DNA of 64,000 nucleotides from Xanthobacteraceae bacterium (GTDB lineage Bacteria; Pseudomonadota; Alphaproteobacteria; Rhizobiales; Xanthobacteraceae). The stretch spans positions 1 through 64,000 of the forward strand of contig JASHOR010000041.1 of NCBI GenBank assembly GCA_030041005.1. Direction: 5' to 3'. The notes under the pieces are model-generated. The model did not search any database and was not told the DNA's origin. It worked only from the letters and a program-made list of their open reading frames with translations. Shown here piece by piece: positions 27,498 through 35,787 of the stretch. A program made the position numbers and the translations under genes. Within the stretch, counting starts at the first letter, position 1, and each line of letters begins with the position of its first letter.

Positions 27498-28474
27498 GGC
27501 GCCGCCTTGCGGAACACGCCTTCGATGCCGCCGCGCAGGTAGATCGCGACCAGAAGCAGCGCCGGACCGATGATCAGGCCGGAATACTCGGTGACGCGCG
27601 ACAACGCCTCTTCAAGCAGCAGGTAGGTTACGGTGCCGATCACCGGCCCGAACAGCGATCCCAAGCCGCCCAATATCACCATCACCATGAGATCGCCCGA
27701 TCGCGTCCAGAACATGAGTGCGGGGCTGATGAAATTCGTTTGGTTGGCAAGCAGCGCGCCGGCAAGGCCGCACAGCGCGCCGGCGATGACGAACGAGACG
27801 AGCTTGTAGCGGAATGTCGGAAAGCCGACGGCTCGCATGCGCCGCTCGTTGGAGCGCGCGCCCTGGATCGCAAGACCGAAGCGCGAATTGACCAGGCGGG
27901 AAACCAGGTACACGCTGGCAAGCAGCAGCACGAGACACAGATAATAGAACAACGTATTGTCATTGAGATTGACGAGCCCGTGGAACGTGCTGCGGTTGCC
28001 GATGGTCAGTCCGTCGTCGCCGCCGTAGCGGTCGAGGCCCTGCGCCACGTAATAGACCATCTGCGCGAACGCGAGCGTGATCATGATGAAATAGACGCCG
28101 CGCGTGCGCAGGCTCAAGGCGCCGACGACAAGAGCGAACAGCGCCGAGGCGCCGATGGCGACCGGCCATTGCAGGAAGCCGGAACCCAACCCCTCCTTCC
28201 ACAAAATGCCGACCGCGTAGCCGCCGATCCCGAGATAGGCGGCGTGGCCGAAGCTCACCATGCCGCCGTAGCCCATGATGAGATTGAGGCTCACTGCGGC
28301 GAGCGCCATGATGACGATGCGGGTAAACAGGGTGAGCGCGAACGGGTCGCCGGCGACTGCGGCGTAGAGCGGCACCAGCGCGAGGAGCGCAAGCACGGCC
28401 GCGATCAGGCCGGTGTTCGGCTCGAACAAAAATCCCGGCGCTTGCTTGTGAAGGAATGCGAGCGCGGCTTTCAT
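27494..28474 (-). CDS. livM: branched-chain ABC transporter permease (LivM-like), set 1
   Basis: Membrane permease of 326 residues with eight to ten hydrophobic segments. The LivM signature NLIMGYGGMVSFGHAAYLG is near residue 65, and the cytoplasmic coupling loop reads SRFGLAIQGARSNERRMRAV. The ATG at 28474 overlaps the LivH stop (ATGA), which decides the start against a longer frame that reads antisense-like sequence. Confidence 0.9.
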   Translation of the reverse strand: MKAALAFLHKQAPGFLFEPNTGLIAAVLALLALVPLYAAVAGDPFALTLFTRIVIMALAAVSLNLIMGYGGMVSFGHAAYLGIGGYAVGILWKEGLGSGFLQWPVAIGASALFALVVGALSLRTRGVYFIMITLAFAQMVYYVAQGLDRYGGDDGLTIGNRSTFHGLVNLNDNTLFYYLCLVLLLASVYLVSRLVNSRFGLAIQGARSNERRMRAVGFPTFRYKLVSFVIAGALCGLAGALLANQTNFISPALMFWTRSGDLMVMVILGGLGSLFGPVIGTVTYLLLEEALSRVTEYSGLIIGPALLLVAIYLRGGIEGVFRKAAP

Positions 28475-29388
28475 CGGCTTGCCGCCGGGAACAGACCTTC
28501 GGGTCTGACCACCAGGATGGCGGCCATCAGCATGTAGATCGACATCGAGGACAGCGCCGGCGCCAGCGTCAAAGCGGCAGTGGTGCTCAAGACCGCGTGC
28601 AGCAGTGGGGGCAGAAACGCGCGGCCAAGCGTGTCGATGAGGCCGACGATGAGAGCCGCCACGAACGCGCCGCGGATCGAGCCGATGCCGCCGATGACGA
28701 TGACCACCAGGGCGAGGATCAGAATGTTCTCGCCCATGCCGATCTGCACGGCGAGGATCGGCGCCTGCATCACACCGGCAAAGGCGGCGAGCGCGGCGCC
28801 CAGGCCGAACACCAGCGTGTAGAGGAGCTTGATGTTGACGCCGAGCGCGCCAACCATTTCGCGGTTGGAAGCGCCGGCGCGGATCAGCATGCCGAGCCGG
28901 GTGTGCATGACCAGAATGTAGAGCAGCGCCGCCACGGCAAGCGTGACCAGGATGATGACGAGGCGATAGAGCGGGTAATAGACGCCGGGAATGATCTGCA
29001 CGGCGGTGAGCATTTCGCTCGGCAGCGACAGCGTCATGCCCGCTGGACCCCAAACGAGCCGCACCAGTTCGTTGAAGAACAGGATCAGTCCGAACGTCCC
29101 CAGCACATGATCGAGATGCGGACGACCGTAGAGCGGCCGGATGGCAATCACTTCCAGCGCCATGCCCGAGACCGCGGTGGCGATCAGCGCCAGAGCGGCG
29201 CCGAGCACGAAACTTCCCGTCGCCGCGGCAAACGTGGCGGCAAAATAGGCGCCGAGCATGTAGAGCGAGCCGTGCGCCAGGTTGACCAAATCCATGATGC
29301 CGAAGATCAGCGTCAACCCGGCGGCAAGCAGGAACAGCAGCATTCCGAGCTGTACGCCGTTGAGGGACTGCTCGATGAAGTACAGCAT
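28471..29388 (-). CDS. livH: branched-chain ABC transporter permease (LivH-like), set 1
   Basis: Membrane permease of 305 residues. LivH features are FGIMDLVNLAHGSLYMLGAY near the N terminus and the coupling loop TRLGMLIRAGASNREMVGAL. The ATG at 29388 (MLYFIEQ) is the natural family start; the upstream frame runs into repeat DNA. It follows the binding-protein gene across a 222-base gap containing two hairpin repeats. Confidence 0.88.
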   Translation of the reverse strand: MLYFIEQSLNGVQLGMLLFLLAAGLTLIFGIMDLVNLAHGSLYMLGAYFAATFAAATGSFVLGAALALIATAVSGMALEVIAIRPLYGRPHLDHVLGTFGLILFFNELVRLVWGPAGMTLSLPSEMLTAVQIIPGVYYPLYRLVIILVTLAVAALLYILVMHTRLGMLIRAGASNREMVGALGVNIKLLYTLVFGLGAALAAFAGVMQAPILAVQIGMGENILILALVVIVIGGIGSIRGAFVAALIVGLIDTLGRAFLPPLLHAVLSTTAALTLAPALSSMSIYMLMAAILVVRPEGLFPAASR

Positions 29389-29403
29389 GACGGCACTGGA
29401 TTT

Positions 29404-29441
29404 ACCTCCCCCCGCGCGCAGCGCGCGCGGCGGGGAGGGGT
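29404..29441. repeat. GC-rich hairpin repeat between binding-protein and LivH genes
   Basis: The arms CCTCCCCCCGCGCGC and GCGCGCGGCGGGGAGG form a long GC hairpin. A similar element lies at 29542-29570. Placed after a binding-protein gene, it may act as an mRNA-stabilising or attenuating structure, giving more receptor than permease (inference). Confidence 0.7.
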
Positions 29442-29541
29442 AAGGGATGGGGCGCAAGAACTGTTCGTCTGTTTGCTGCGGGAGAATGTCCGACGTTGAG
29501 CCCCCCACCCCGGCTCGCATCGCTGTCGCAACGTGACCCGA

Positions 29542-29570
29542 CCCTCCCCACCGCTTCGCGGGGGGAGGGG
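29542..29570. repeat. second GC-rich hairpin repeat
   Basis: The arms CCCTCCCC and GGGGAGGG surround CGCTTCGCG, just beyond the stop of the binding-protein gene. Same family as 29404-29441 and the two in-frame copies at 11990 and 53575. Confidence 0.7.
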
Positions 29571-29610
29571 AAGATTTGCTCCAAGCGTTTCGACAAAGTC
29601 AGCCGCAATC

Positions 29611-30792
29611 CTACTTCATCGGGCACTGGCTGTGGAACTTGTCCTGGTCGTTGGCGACGATCAGCGAGACCGTATGCAGCGAGTAGCTGCCGTCGGTATT
29701 CTTGCGGGCGTCCTGCAAATAGAAGTTCTGGATCGGGATATGGTTGTTGCCATATTTGAAATTGCCGCGCACCGATTTGAAGTCGGCCCTCTCCATCGCC
29801 TTGCGCATGCCTTCCTTGTTGCTGAGGTCGCCGTGCACCGCGGTGACGGCGCTGTTGATCAACGCCGCCGCGTCGTAGGTGTCCGCGCCATAGAATGACG
29901 GCGAGGAATGATATTTGGCGTGATAGTCGGCCACGAATTTCCTGTTGGTCGCGTTGGGCAGGTCGTTGACCCAGTTCTGCGCGCCGGGCACGCCGACGGC
30001 CAGATCCTTCAGCCGCGGCAGCGACAGGTCGTCGATGGTGAACGCGGTGTAGAGCGGAATCTGTCCCTTCAACCCGCTCTGCGCATATTGGGTCACGAAC
30101 TGTATGCCGGCGCCGCCCGGATAGAACGCGAAGATCGCATCGGGCTTGGCGGCGCGCGCCTCCGTCAACTCGGCGGAGAAATCGAGCTGATTGGGCCACG
30201 GCGTCAAATCCTGGCCGACGATCTTGCCTTTGAAGGTCGACTGCAAGCCGTGCAGCATGTCCCTGCCGGCGATGTAGTTCGGTCCCATCAGGAAGGCGGT
30301 CTTGACCCCCTTCTGATTCATGTAGGTGCCGATCGCCGCCGGCGTCTGGTCGTTCTGCCACGATGTCGAGAACACGTAGGGCGAGCACATCGGCCCGGCG
30401 AGCTCGGAGGCGCCCGCATTGGTCACGATCGTCATGGTCTTGGAGTCGATCAGCGGCTTGAGCGAAGCGACCATCACGTTCGACCAGATATAGCCGACAA
30501 CGAAATCGACGTGATCGGACTCGATCAGTTCCTTGGTCTTCTGCACGCCGACGTCGGGCTTGATCTGGTCATCCTCGTAGATGACCTGCACCGGCAGGCC
30601 GCCGAGCTTGCGGCCGAGGTGGTCGAGCCCAAGCTCGAACGAGTTGCGCATGTCATTGCCGATGGCGGCGGCCGGACCGCTGAAGGTCGACACGAAGCCG
30701 ATCTTGACGGTCTTTTGCTGCGCCAGCGCCGGTCCCGCAACGAGGGCCAGTGTCGTCGTGGCGAGCAGCCACAGTCTGATTGTCCGCTGCAT
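29611..30792 (-). CDS. ABC transporter substrate-binding protein (LivK-like, type 1 fold), set 1
   Basis: Periplasmic receptor of 393 residues. Sec signal IRLWLLATTTLALVAGPALA ends with a clear ALA-Q cleavage site. The type 1 periplasmic fold begins KTVKIGFVSTFSGPAAAIGN. GGAGGAAGAC precedes the ATG at 30792. It is separated from LivH by hairpin repeats and follows the Pht5-like gene on the same strand, so the importer seems tied to the oxygenase genes upstream. Ligand likely aromatic (inference from context). Confidence 0.88.
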   Translation of the reverse strand: MQRTIRLWLLATTTLALVAGPALAQQKTVKIGFVSTFSGPAAAIGNDMRNSFELGLDHLGRKLGGLPVQVIYEDDQIKPDVGVQKTKELIESDHVDFVVGYIWSNVMVASLKPLIDSKTMTIVTNAGASELAGPMCSPYVFSTSWQNDQTPAAIGTYMNQKGVKTAFLMGPNYIAGRDMLHGLQSTFKGKIVGQDLTPWPNQLDFSAELTEARAAKPDAIFAFYPGGAGIQFVTQYAQSGLKGQIPLYTAFTIDDLSLPRLKDLAVGVPGAQNWVNDLPNATNRKFVADYHAKYHSSPSFYGADTYDAAALINSAVTAVHGDLSNKEGMRKAMERADFKSVRGNFKYGNNHIPIQNFYLQDARKNTDGSYSLHTVSLIVANDQDKFHSQCPMK

Positions 30793-30935
30793 GTCTTCCT
30801 CCCGGCCGAACGGTATCAGTCGCTCTATTTGTAGAAACAAGCGGTCGCCGGCGCAACCGATTAACGCGCCGCGTCTGCGCGCCCGGAACCGCGTCACCGC
30901 GGCATCATCGGCCGGGCGACGCTGTGAATCCGCTC

Positions 30936-31922
30936 TTAGTCCTCGCCCGTCGCCCGCATGTAATCGGCAAGGCCGGGCCCGATATTGGGCGCGAACAGCT
31001 CGTCCACGCCCATCTTGCGGCGGCTGAGCCGCTGCTCGTCGAGATAGGTCACCAGCGCTTCGAGCGTCGGCCGGCTGGCTTCGACCGAATAATCCCAGAT
31101 CTGCGGGCCGAAAATCTTATGCGTCTGCTCGATCTCGTCGAGCACCCAGGGCAGGCTGACGGTCAAGGCGTTGGAGTCGTAGGTGATCTGATAGGCCATG
31201 TCGCGCGCCCGGCAGAAGGCGCGATAGAAGCTCACCGCGAGCCACGGATTCTCCTCGTAAAGGCGCGCCTTGAGCACGAATGTGTGCATGATGGGAAAGA
31301 TGCGCGTTTTGCGGAAATACTCGGTCTCCACCGCGCGAAAGTCGCGGAACAGCCGGCGCACGGTCTTGCCCAATCCGTTGGGGATGACCACCGTGACGAG
31401 CGCATCGATCTCGCCGCGTTCGAGCATGGCGTCGAGCGTGGTGCCGGCCGGCATCGGTTCGATGCAGACGCCTTCCGGCGGCTTGATGGCGCGGACCGGA
31501 TTGCCGGCGATCCAGGTGACGTCGCCCGGATGGACGCCGTAGTCGTGCATGAGGAAGCCGCGCACCCACACCGCCGCGGTCATCTGATAGTCGCCGACGC
31601 CGATGCGCTTGCCTTTCAGGTCTTGCGGCTTTTCGATTTTCGAATCGGCGCGCAGATACACCGCGTTCTGGCGGAAAACGCGCGATGGAAACACCGGTAT
31701 CGCCACAAAGCGGTCATCGCCCTCCGAACGCATGATCGTGTAGGACGACAGCGACATTTCCGACACGTCGAAATCGCCGTAATTGAGCATGCGATAGAAC
31801 GTTTCGCCGGGGTTGAGCGGCAGGAAGGTCAGATCGACGCCTTCGGGCGTGACCCGCCCGTCGATCAGCGGCTGGGTGCGGTCATAGCGGCCGCAGGCAA
31901 GTGTGAGTTTCAGGTTGGACAT
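30936..31922 (-). CDS. 4,5-dihydroxyphthalate decarboxylase (Pht5)-like protein
   Basis: Protein of 328 residues, close to the family length. The family opening is KLTLACGRYDRTQPLIDGRV, followed by DFDVSEMSLSSYTIMRSEGD and DLKGKRIGVGDYQMTAAVWV. There is no signal peptide, so it is cytoplasmic despite its likeness to periplasmic receptors. Pht5 decarboxylates 4,5-dihydroxyphthalate after Rieske dihydroxylation of phthalate. It begins eight bases after the oxygenase beta gene, so a decarboxylation or lyase step following ring hydroxylation is likely. Exact chemistry unproven. Confidence 0.78.
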   Translation of the reverse strand: MSNLKLTLACGRYDRTQPLIDGRVTPEGVDLTFLPLNPGETFYRMLNYGDFDVSEMSLSSYTIMRSEGDDRFVAIPVFPSRVFRQNAVYLRADSKIEKPQDLKGKRIGVGDYQMTAAVWVRGFLMHDYGVHPGDVTWIAGNPVRAIKPPEGVCIEPMPAGTTLDAMLERGEIDALVTVVIPNGLGKTVRRLFRDFRAVETEYFRKTRIFPIMHTFVLKARLYEENPWLAVSFYRAFCRARDMAYQITYDSNALTVSLPWVLDEIEQTHKIFGPQIWDYSVEASRPTLEALVTYLDEQRLSRRKMGVDELFAPNIGPGLADYMRATGED

Positions 31923-31930
31923 GGATGGAG

Positions 31931-32536
31931 CTACAGAATGATACTCGGATTGCGGATCGATTGATCGCAGTCGATCAGGTTGACCTGCTTGGCCTTAATC
32001 GTCCAGCCATCGCCCTCGCGTAGCACGCGATGACCCGCCCAGCCGGTCAGAATGCGGGTCTCGTCGCCCCAAAATTCGCTGATCAAGAAGTTCGAGCGCA
32101 GCATCCGCACGTCGTCCCGGTCGGCCGCAAATACTTCAACATTGCTGACGAGGCGCACGGTGCGCGAGGCCGGCGCCTGCGACCAGGCGAACCCGGTGCG
32201 CAGGCGATAGACCCGATCCTCGAGCCGGCGGCGGTCGTCGAACATGACGGATATTTCCCGCCGCGGGTCGCCGGCGTTCGGCGTCGAGGGCACCCAGTAG
32301 ATGCACTCGGCGGCGTACATCGCCAGCCAATCCTCGTAGCGCAACTGATCGAGCAGCCGCGCCTCGCGCTCCAGGAGGCGTCGGAACTGGTCGCGAACGA
32401 CGGGGTCGCAGACGGCGCGCGCATCATCCTGCCAACCGGTGAAATCGGCGATCAATTGGCGATAGAGGGCATCGTTGACGTAATGCGAGCTGCGCGAGGG
32501 ATGGGAGTCCTTTGCTGTCGCTGCCGGTGCGGCCAT
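31931..32536 (-). CDS. aromatic-ring-hydroxylating dioxygenase, beta subunit (second system)
   Basis: Protein of 201 residues with family segments YEDWLAMYAAECIYWVPS, VMFDDRRRLEDRVYRLRTG, ASRTVRLVSNVEVF and VNLIDCDQ. The ATG at 32536 was chosen because the longer frame translates the repeat at 32558-32640. Unlike the beta subunit at 11803, it has no Gly/Pro insertion. It pairs with the alpha subunit upstream, separated by 114 bases of repeat DNA. Confidence 0.87.
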   Translation of the reverse strand: MAAPAATAKDSHPSRSSHYVNDALYRQLIADFTGWQDDARAVCDPVVRDQFRRLLEREARLLDQLRYEDWLAMYAAECIYWVPSTPNAGDPRREISVMFDDRRRLEDRVYRLRTGFAWSQAPASRTVRLVSNVEVFAADRDDVRMLRSNFLISEFWGDETRILTGWAGHRVLREGDGWTIKAKQVNLIDCDQSIRNPSIIL

Positions 32537-32557
32537 GTCATGCGTTTCCCATTTTCG

Positions 32558-32640
32558 CGTCATTGCGAGCGAAGCGAAGCAATCCAACCCCAGACGCCGC
32601 CGCGCTGGATTGCTTCGTCGCTTCGCTCCTCGCAACGACG
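32558..32640. repeat. intergenic palindromic repeat, CATTGCGAG family
   Basis: Begins CGTCATTGCGAGCGAAGCGA and ends with the near-inverted TCGCTCCTCGCAACGACG. It shares its arms with the copy at 2412-2543. It sits between the alpha and beta oxygenase genes of one operon. Confidence 0.8.
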
Positions 32641-32650
32641 GGTCGGGTCA

Positions 32651-34030
32651 TCACGCCTCCCGCGTGATGGCAAGATTATGCGGCCCCTTCATCAGCCGCT
32701 TCCATTCCTTGAAATGCTCGCGCATGAAGGCTTCGTCGGTCGCGGGCGCGTCGATCGTGCCGTCGGAGTTGTGTTTGATCCGGCCCGGAATTCCCAGGCC
32801 GCGGTGCATGTAAACCCATTCGTCCTCGACCGCCATCAGCCCGCGCTGGATCTGTTCGAAATTGGCGATGTCGTCGACCTCGCCGAAATTCGGGAATCCT
32901 TCCTGCGTGCGCATGCGCAGCGCGTTGATGTCGGTGACGGCGTCGCTCGGCACGCTGCCGTCGTCGACGATCATCGTGCCGTACCAGATGGCGTTGGTCT
33001 CGCCGACGCTGATCGGCTCGAACACCTGGATGTGATTGCCGAGCAGGGAAAAATTCGGAAACACGTTGATGTTGACCGGCTCCGAGCCGGCGAGATCGAG
33101 CAGCGAAAACGCGCGCTCGCCGTAACGCCTGATGAATTCCGCCTCGTAGTGCTCCATGCCCGGATGCGCGCTTTCCAGCGCCCACAGTCCGCCCGGTCGC
33201 TGTTCCAGGTTGGGCCGCTTGTCCTTGAAATGATTGCCGTGGCCGGTATAGCGCATGTACATCGGCTGCGTATCGGGCGAGTTGCGATAATAGGCCATGC
33301 CCTTGGCGTTCTCGCCGGCAAAGCGGTTCTCGGTTTCGAGCAGCGAGCGGTGCGAATAGGCGACGTGATAGCCATCGCATGAATTGTCGTAGGCGAGCTT
33401 CCAGTTGCCCTTGAAGAGGAAGCGGTTCGCCTCGCACACCACGACCTTGCCGCCGGGATTGCGGTCAAGCCATTGGTCGATGATCGGCGCGATCGGACCG
33501 AGGTGCTCGACCAGCGGCAGCGCGTCGAGATTGAGCGTGCCGAAGATGAAGCCGCGATAGGATTCGACGCGCGGCACCTGCGCCAGATTGTATTTTGGGT
33601 CACGCATGTCGTCGCCGTAGCCGTCGGGCCAGGGCACGCCGCGCAGCTTTCCCGTATTGAGGAAATTCCAGCCGTGATAGGGGCACTGGAAGGATTTGGC
33701 GTTGCCCTTGTCCCAGCGGCACAAGGTGGTGCCGCGGTGGGTGCAGCGGTTGTAGAGCGCGCGGACCTTGCCGTTGCCGTCGCGCACGACGATGAGCGGA
33801 CGCAGGCCGAGGCGCCGGGTGATGAAGTCGTTGTCGTTCGGGATTTCGCTTTCGTGCGCCAGATAAGTCCAGGTGCCGCCGAAAATCCGCGTCATTTCCG
33901 CTTCGAAGATCGCGGGGTCGGTGTAGATCAGCCGATGAGCGCGGCCCTCCTGCACCAGATAATCCCAGTCGTACAGCGCGGTGCCGTCGATGCGGTTTTG
34001 CGGAGCACTGATTCTTTCGAGAGCCGTCAT
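32651..34030 (-). CDS. aromatic-ring-hydroxylating dioxygenase, alpha subunit (Rieske, second system)
   Basis: Catalytic subunit of 459 residues. Rieske ligands are C96/H98 (RCTHRGTT) and C116/H119 (CPYHGW). Mononuclear iron ligands are likely H222 and H227 with D219, in NSCDGYHVAYSH. GGAGAA precedes the ATG at 34030; the longer frame translates a repeat. It follows a glutamine-synthetase-like gene and precedes a beta subunit and a Pht5-like gene. No reductase is encoded nearby. It is diverged from the alpha subunit at 12408, so the two oxygenases probably have different substrates. Confidence 0.88.
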   Translation of the reverse strand: MTALERISAPQNRIDGTALYDWDYLVQEGRAHRLIYTDPAIFEAEMTRIFGGTWTYLAHESEIPNDNDFITRRLGLRPLIVVRDGNGKVRALYNRCTHRGTTLCRWDKGNAKSFQCPYHGWNFLNTGKLRGVPWPDGYGDDMRDPKYNLAQVPRVESYRGFIFGTLNLDALPLVEHLGPIAPIIDQWLDRNPGGKVVVCEANRFLFKGNWKLAYDNSCDGYHVAYSHRSLLETENRFAGENAKGMAYYRNSPDTQPMYMRYTGHGNHFKDKRPNLEQRPGGLWALESAHPGMEHYEAEFIRRYGERAFSLLDLAGSEPVNINVFPNFSLLGNHIQVFEPISVGETNAIWYGTMIVDDGSVPSDAVTDINALRMRTQEGFPNFGEVDDIANFEQIQRGLMAVEDEWVYMHRGLGIPGRIKHNSDGTIDAPATDEAFMREHFKEWKRLMKGPHNLAITREA

Positions 34031-34050
34031 GAGGCGTTCTCCATGATCGT

Positions 34051-34136
34051 CATGCCCGGCCTTGTTCCGGGCATCCACGTCTTGGACGGACCGAGATTAA
34101 AGACGTGGATGGCCGGGACAAGCCCGGCCACGACGG
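34051..34136. repeat. intergenic palindromic repeat, ATGCCCGGCC family
   Basis: The arms around CCGGGCATCCACGTCTT and AGACGTGGATGGCCGGGA are near-inverted copies around a short AT-containing loop. This is a widespread element type in Bradyrhizobium-like genomes. It lies between the GS-like and oxygenase alpha genes. Confidence 0.75.
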
Positions 34137-34142
34137 ATCAGC

Positions 34143-35633
34143 TCAAAAAAAATCGAAATACTCATTCTGCTCCCAGGTGCTTACGTCGTCGGTTTGCAGC
34201 GCTGCATCCTCGCCGAGCGAGTTCTGGTAGCGGGCAAACTCGGTTCGCTTCAGCTTGAGGAAGTAGTCGATGAAAATATCCCCGAGCGCGCGGCGGAACA
34301 ACGGCTCCCTGTCGAGGGCATCGAGCGCGTCGGGCAGGCTCTTGGGCAGCGGCGGTCTTTCGGCCGCATAGGGGGCGTCGTCCGCCGGCGGCGGCGCAAG
34401 CTTTGTTTCGACGCCGGCAAGTCCGCTTACGACCTGCGACAGAATGTAGAGATACGGATTGGCCGCGGGTTCGCCGGCGCGGTTTTCCAGGCGCGTGGCC
34501 GCATCGTCCGGCCCGCCGAGCACGCGGATCATGGCGCCGCGGTTGTCGTAGGCCCAGCCGGCGCGATCGGGCGCCAGCGAATTGGGGCGGAAGCGCCGGT
34601 AGCCGTTGACCGTGGGCGTGGCGAACACGGTGCCGGGCACGGCATAAGCGAGAACGCCGCCGAGATAATGCTGGCCCAGCGCCGACAAGCGTTGATCGGC
34701 CGTCTGCGGCGTGAACAGATTTTTGCCGCTCGCCGCATCGGTCAGCGACTGATGCAAATGCCACCCGCTCGGGTAATAGCCTTTGAGCGCCGGCCGGGAC
34801 ATGAAGGTGGCGAAATGGCCGAGCCGCCGGCAGATCTGCCGGGTCGCGGTGCGGAACAGGAGCACGTTGTCGGCAGCCTCGAGCGCGGCGCGCGGCGCGA
34901 AGGTGCATTCGACCTGTCCGGGCCCCCATTCGTTCTCGATCGAACGCAGGCCGAGCCCGAGCGCCTCGAACGCATCGCCGAGCGCGTCGAACACGCCCTG
35001 CATCAAATCCATGTTGGACTCGGAGTGATAGTGATAGCCCGGCTCCGCCGGCAAGGTGCGGATCGGGCGGCCGCGCGTACCGGGCGCGCCGATATTGTCT
35101 TCGCCGAGATGATCGTCGGCGACGCGGAAGAGATACCACTCGATCTCGGCGCCGATGATGCCGGCAAAGCCGTGCTCGCCGAGCTTTCGCAGCGCCTTGC
35201 GCAAAAGCTGCCGCGGCGCGAAATGAAACGGCCGCCCGTCGTTGAAATATTCGTCGCAGAGAATCCAGCCGGTGCCGGGCGCCCACGGCAGGATGCGGAA
35301 CGTTGTGGGATCGGCCACCACGGTGAGGTTGGGCGAGCCGGTCATCTCGTCGAGGCCCATGCCGCCGCCGCGCGTGAACGAGGCAAAGACGCGCGCGCCA
35401 GCGGAATCGAGCGTCGTGGTGGCGACGCCGATGTTGTAGCCGCCGGTGAGCGCCGAGACGAAGGCCGGAACCGTCAGTGTCTTGGCGCGGCAATAGCCGT
35501 GAGTGTCGCCCCAGGCGAGCCGCACGTAGCGCAGCTTTTCGGTTTGCAGCCGCCGCACGATCTCGGCGGCGAGCCGCCGTTCGTCATCCGACCACAGGCC
35601 GTGCTTTTCGATGAAGGTCGGCGGTGTGCTCAT
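34143..35633 (-). CDS. glutamine synthetase family protein (gamma-glutamyl-amide ligase-like)
   Basis: Protein of 496 residues with glutamine-synthetase motifs: IGAEIEWYLF (metal Glu), NEWGPGQVECTF, SGWHLHQSL (matching the family HxHxS), and the Arg/Glu run NRGAMIRVLG then RLENRAGEPAANPY. The family ligates glutamate to ammonia or to an amine with ATP. Members in aniline pathways (for example AtdA1/TdnQ) make gamma-glutamylanilide, the real substrate of the partner Rieske oxygenase. Here the next genes are a Rieske alpha/beta pair, which supports that analogy. An amidotransferase-like partner, present in aniline systems, is not seen. Confidence 0.82.
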   Translation of the reverse strand: MSTPPTFIEKHGLWSDDERRLAAEIVRRLQTEKLRYVRLAWGDTHGYCRAKTLTVPAFVSALTGGYNIGVATTTLDSAGARVFASFTRGGGMGLDEMTGSPNLTVVADPTTFRILPWAPGTGWILCDEYFNDGRPFHFAPRQLLRKALRKLGEHGFAGIIGAEIEWYLFRVADDHLGEDNIGAPGTRGRPIRTLPAEPGYHYHSESNMDLMQGVFDALGDAFEALGLGLRSIENEWGPGQVECTFAPRAALEAADNVLLFRTATRQICRRLGHFATFMSRPALKGYYPSGWHLHQSLTDAASGKNLFTPQTADQRLSALGQHYLGGVLAYAVPGTVFATPTVNGYRRFRPNSLAPDRAGWAYDNRGAMIRVLGGPDDAATRLENRAGEPAANPYLYILSQVVSGLAGVETKLAPPPADDAPYAAERPPLPKSLPDALDALDREPLFRRALGDIFIDYFLKLKRTEFARYQNSLGEDAALQTDDVSTWEQNEYFDFF

Positions 35634-35787
35634 CGCTGAAAAGGCAAGAGGCGAGGGGCGTTGGAGCTTCCGAGAATTCGCCTGCTACCACGCTTTGCGC
35701 CGCGATTCTATTGCGACGGAGCGCGCCAGGCCGCATCATGCCGGCGGGCGCCGGAGACGGGGCACGAGCAATCGCAGGCAGGGGACA

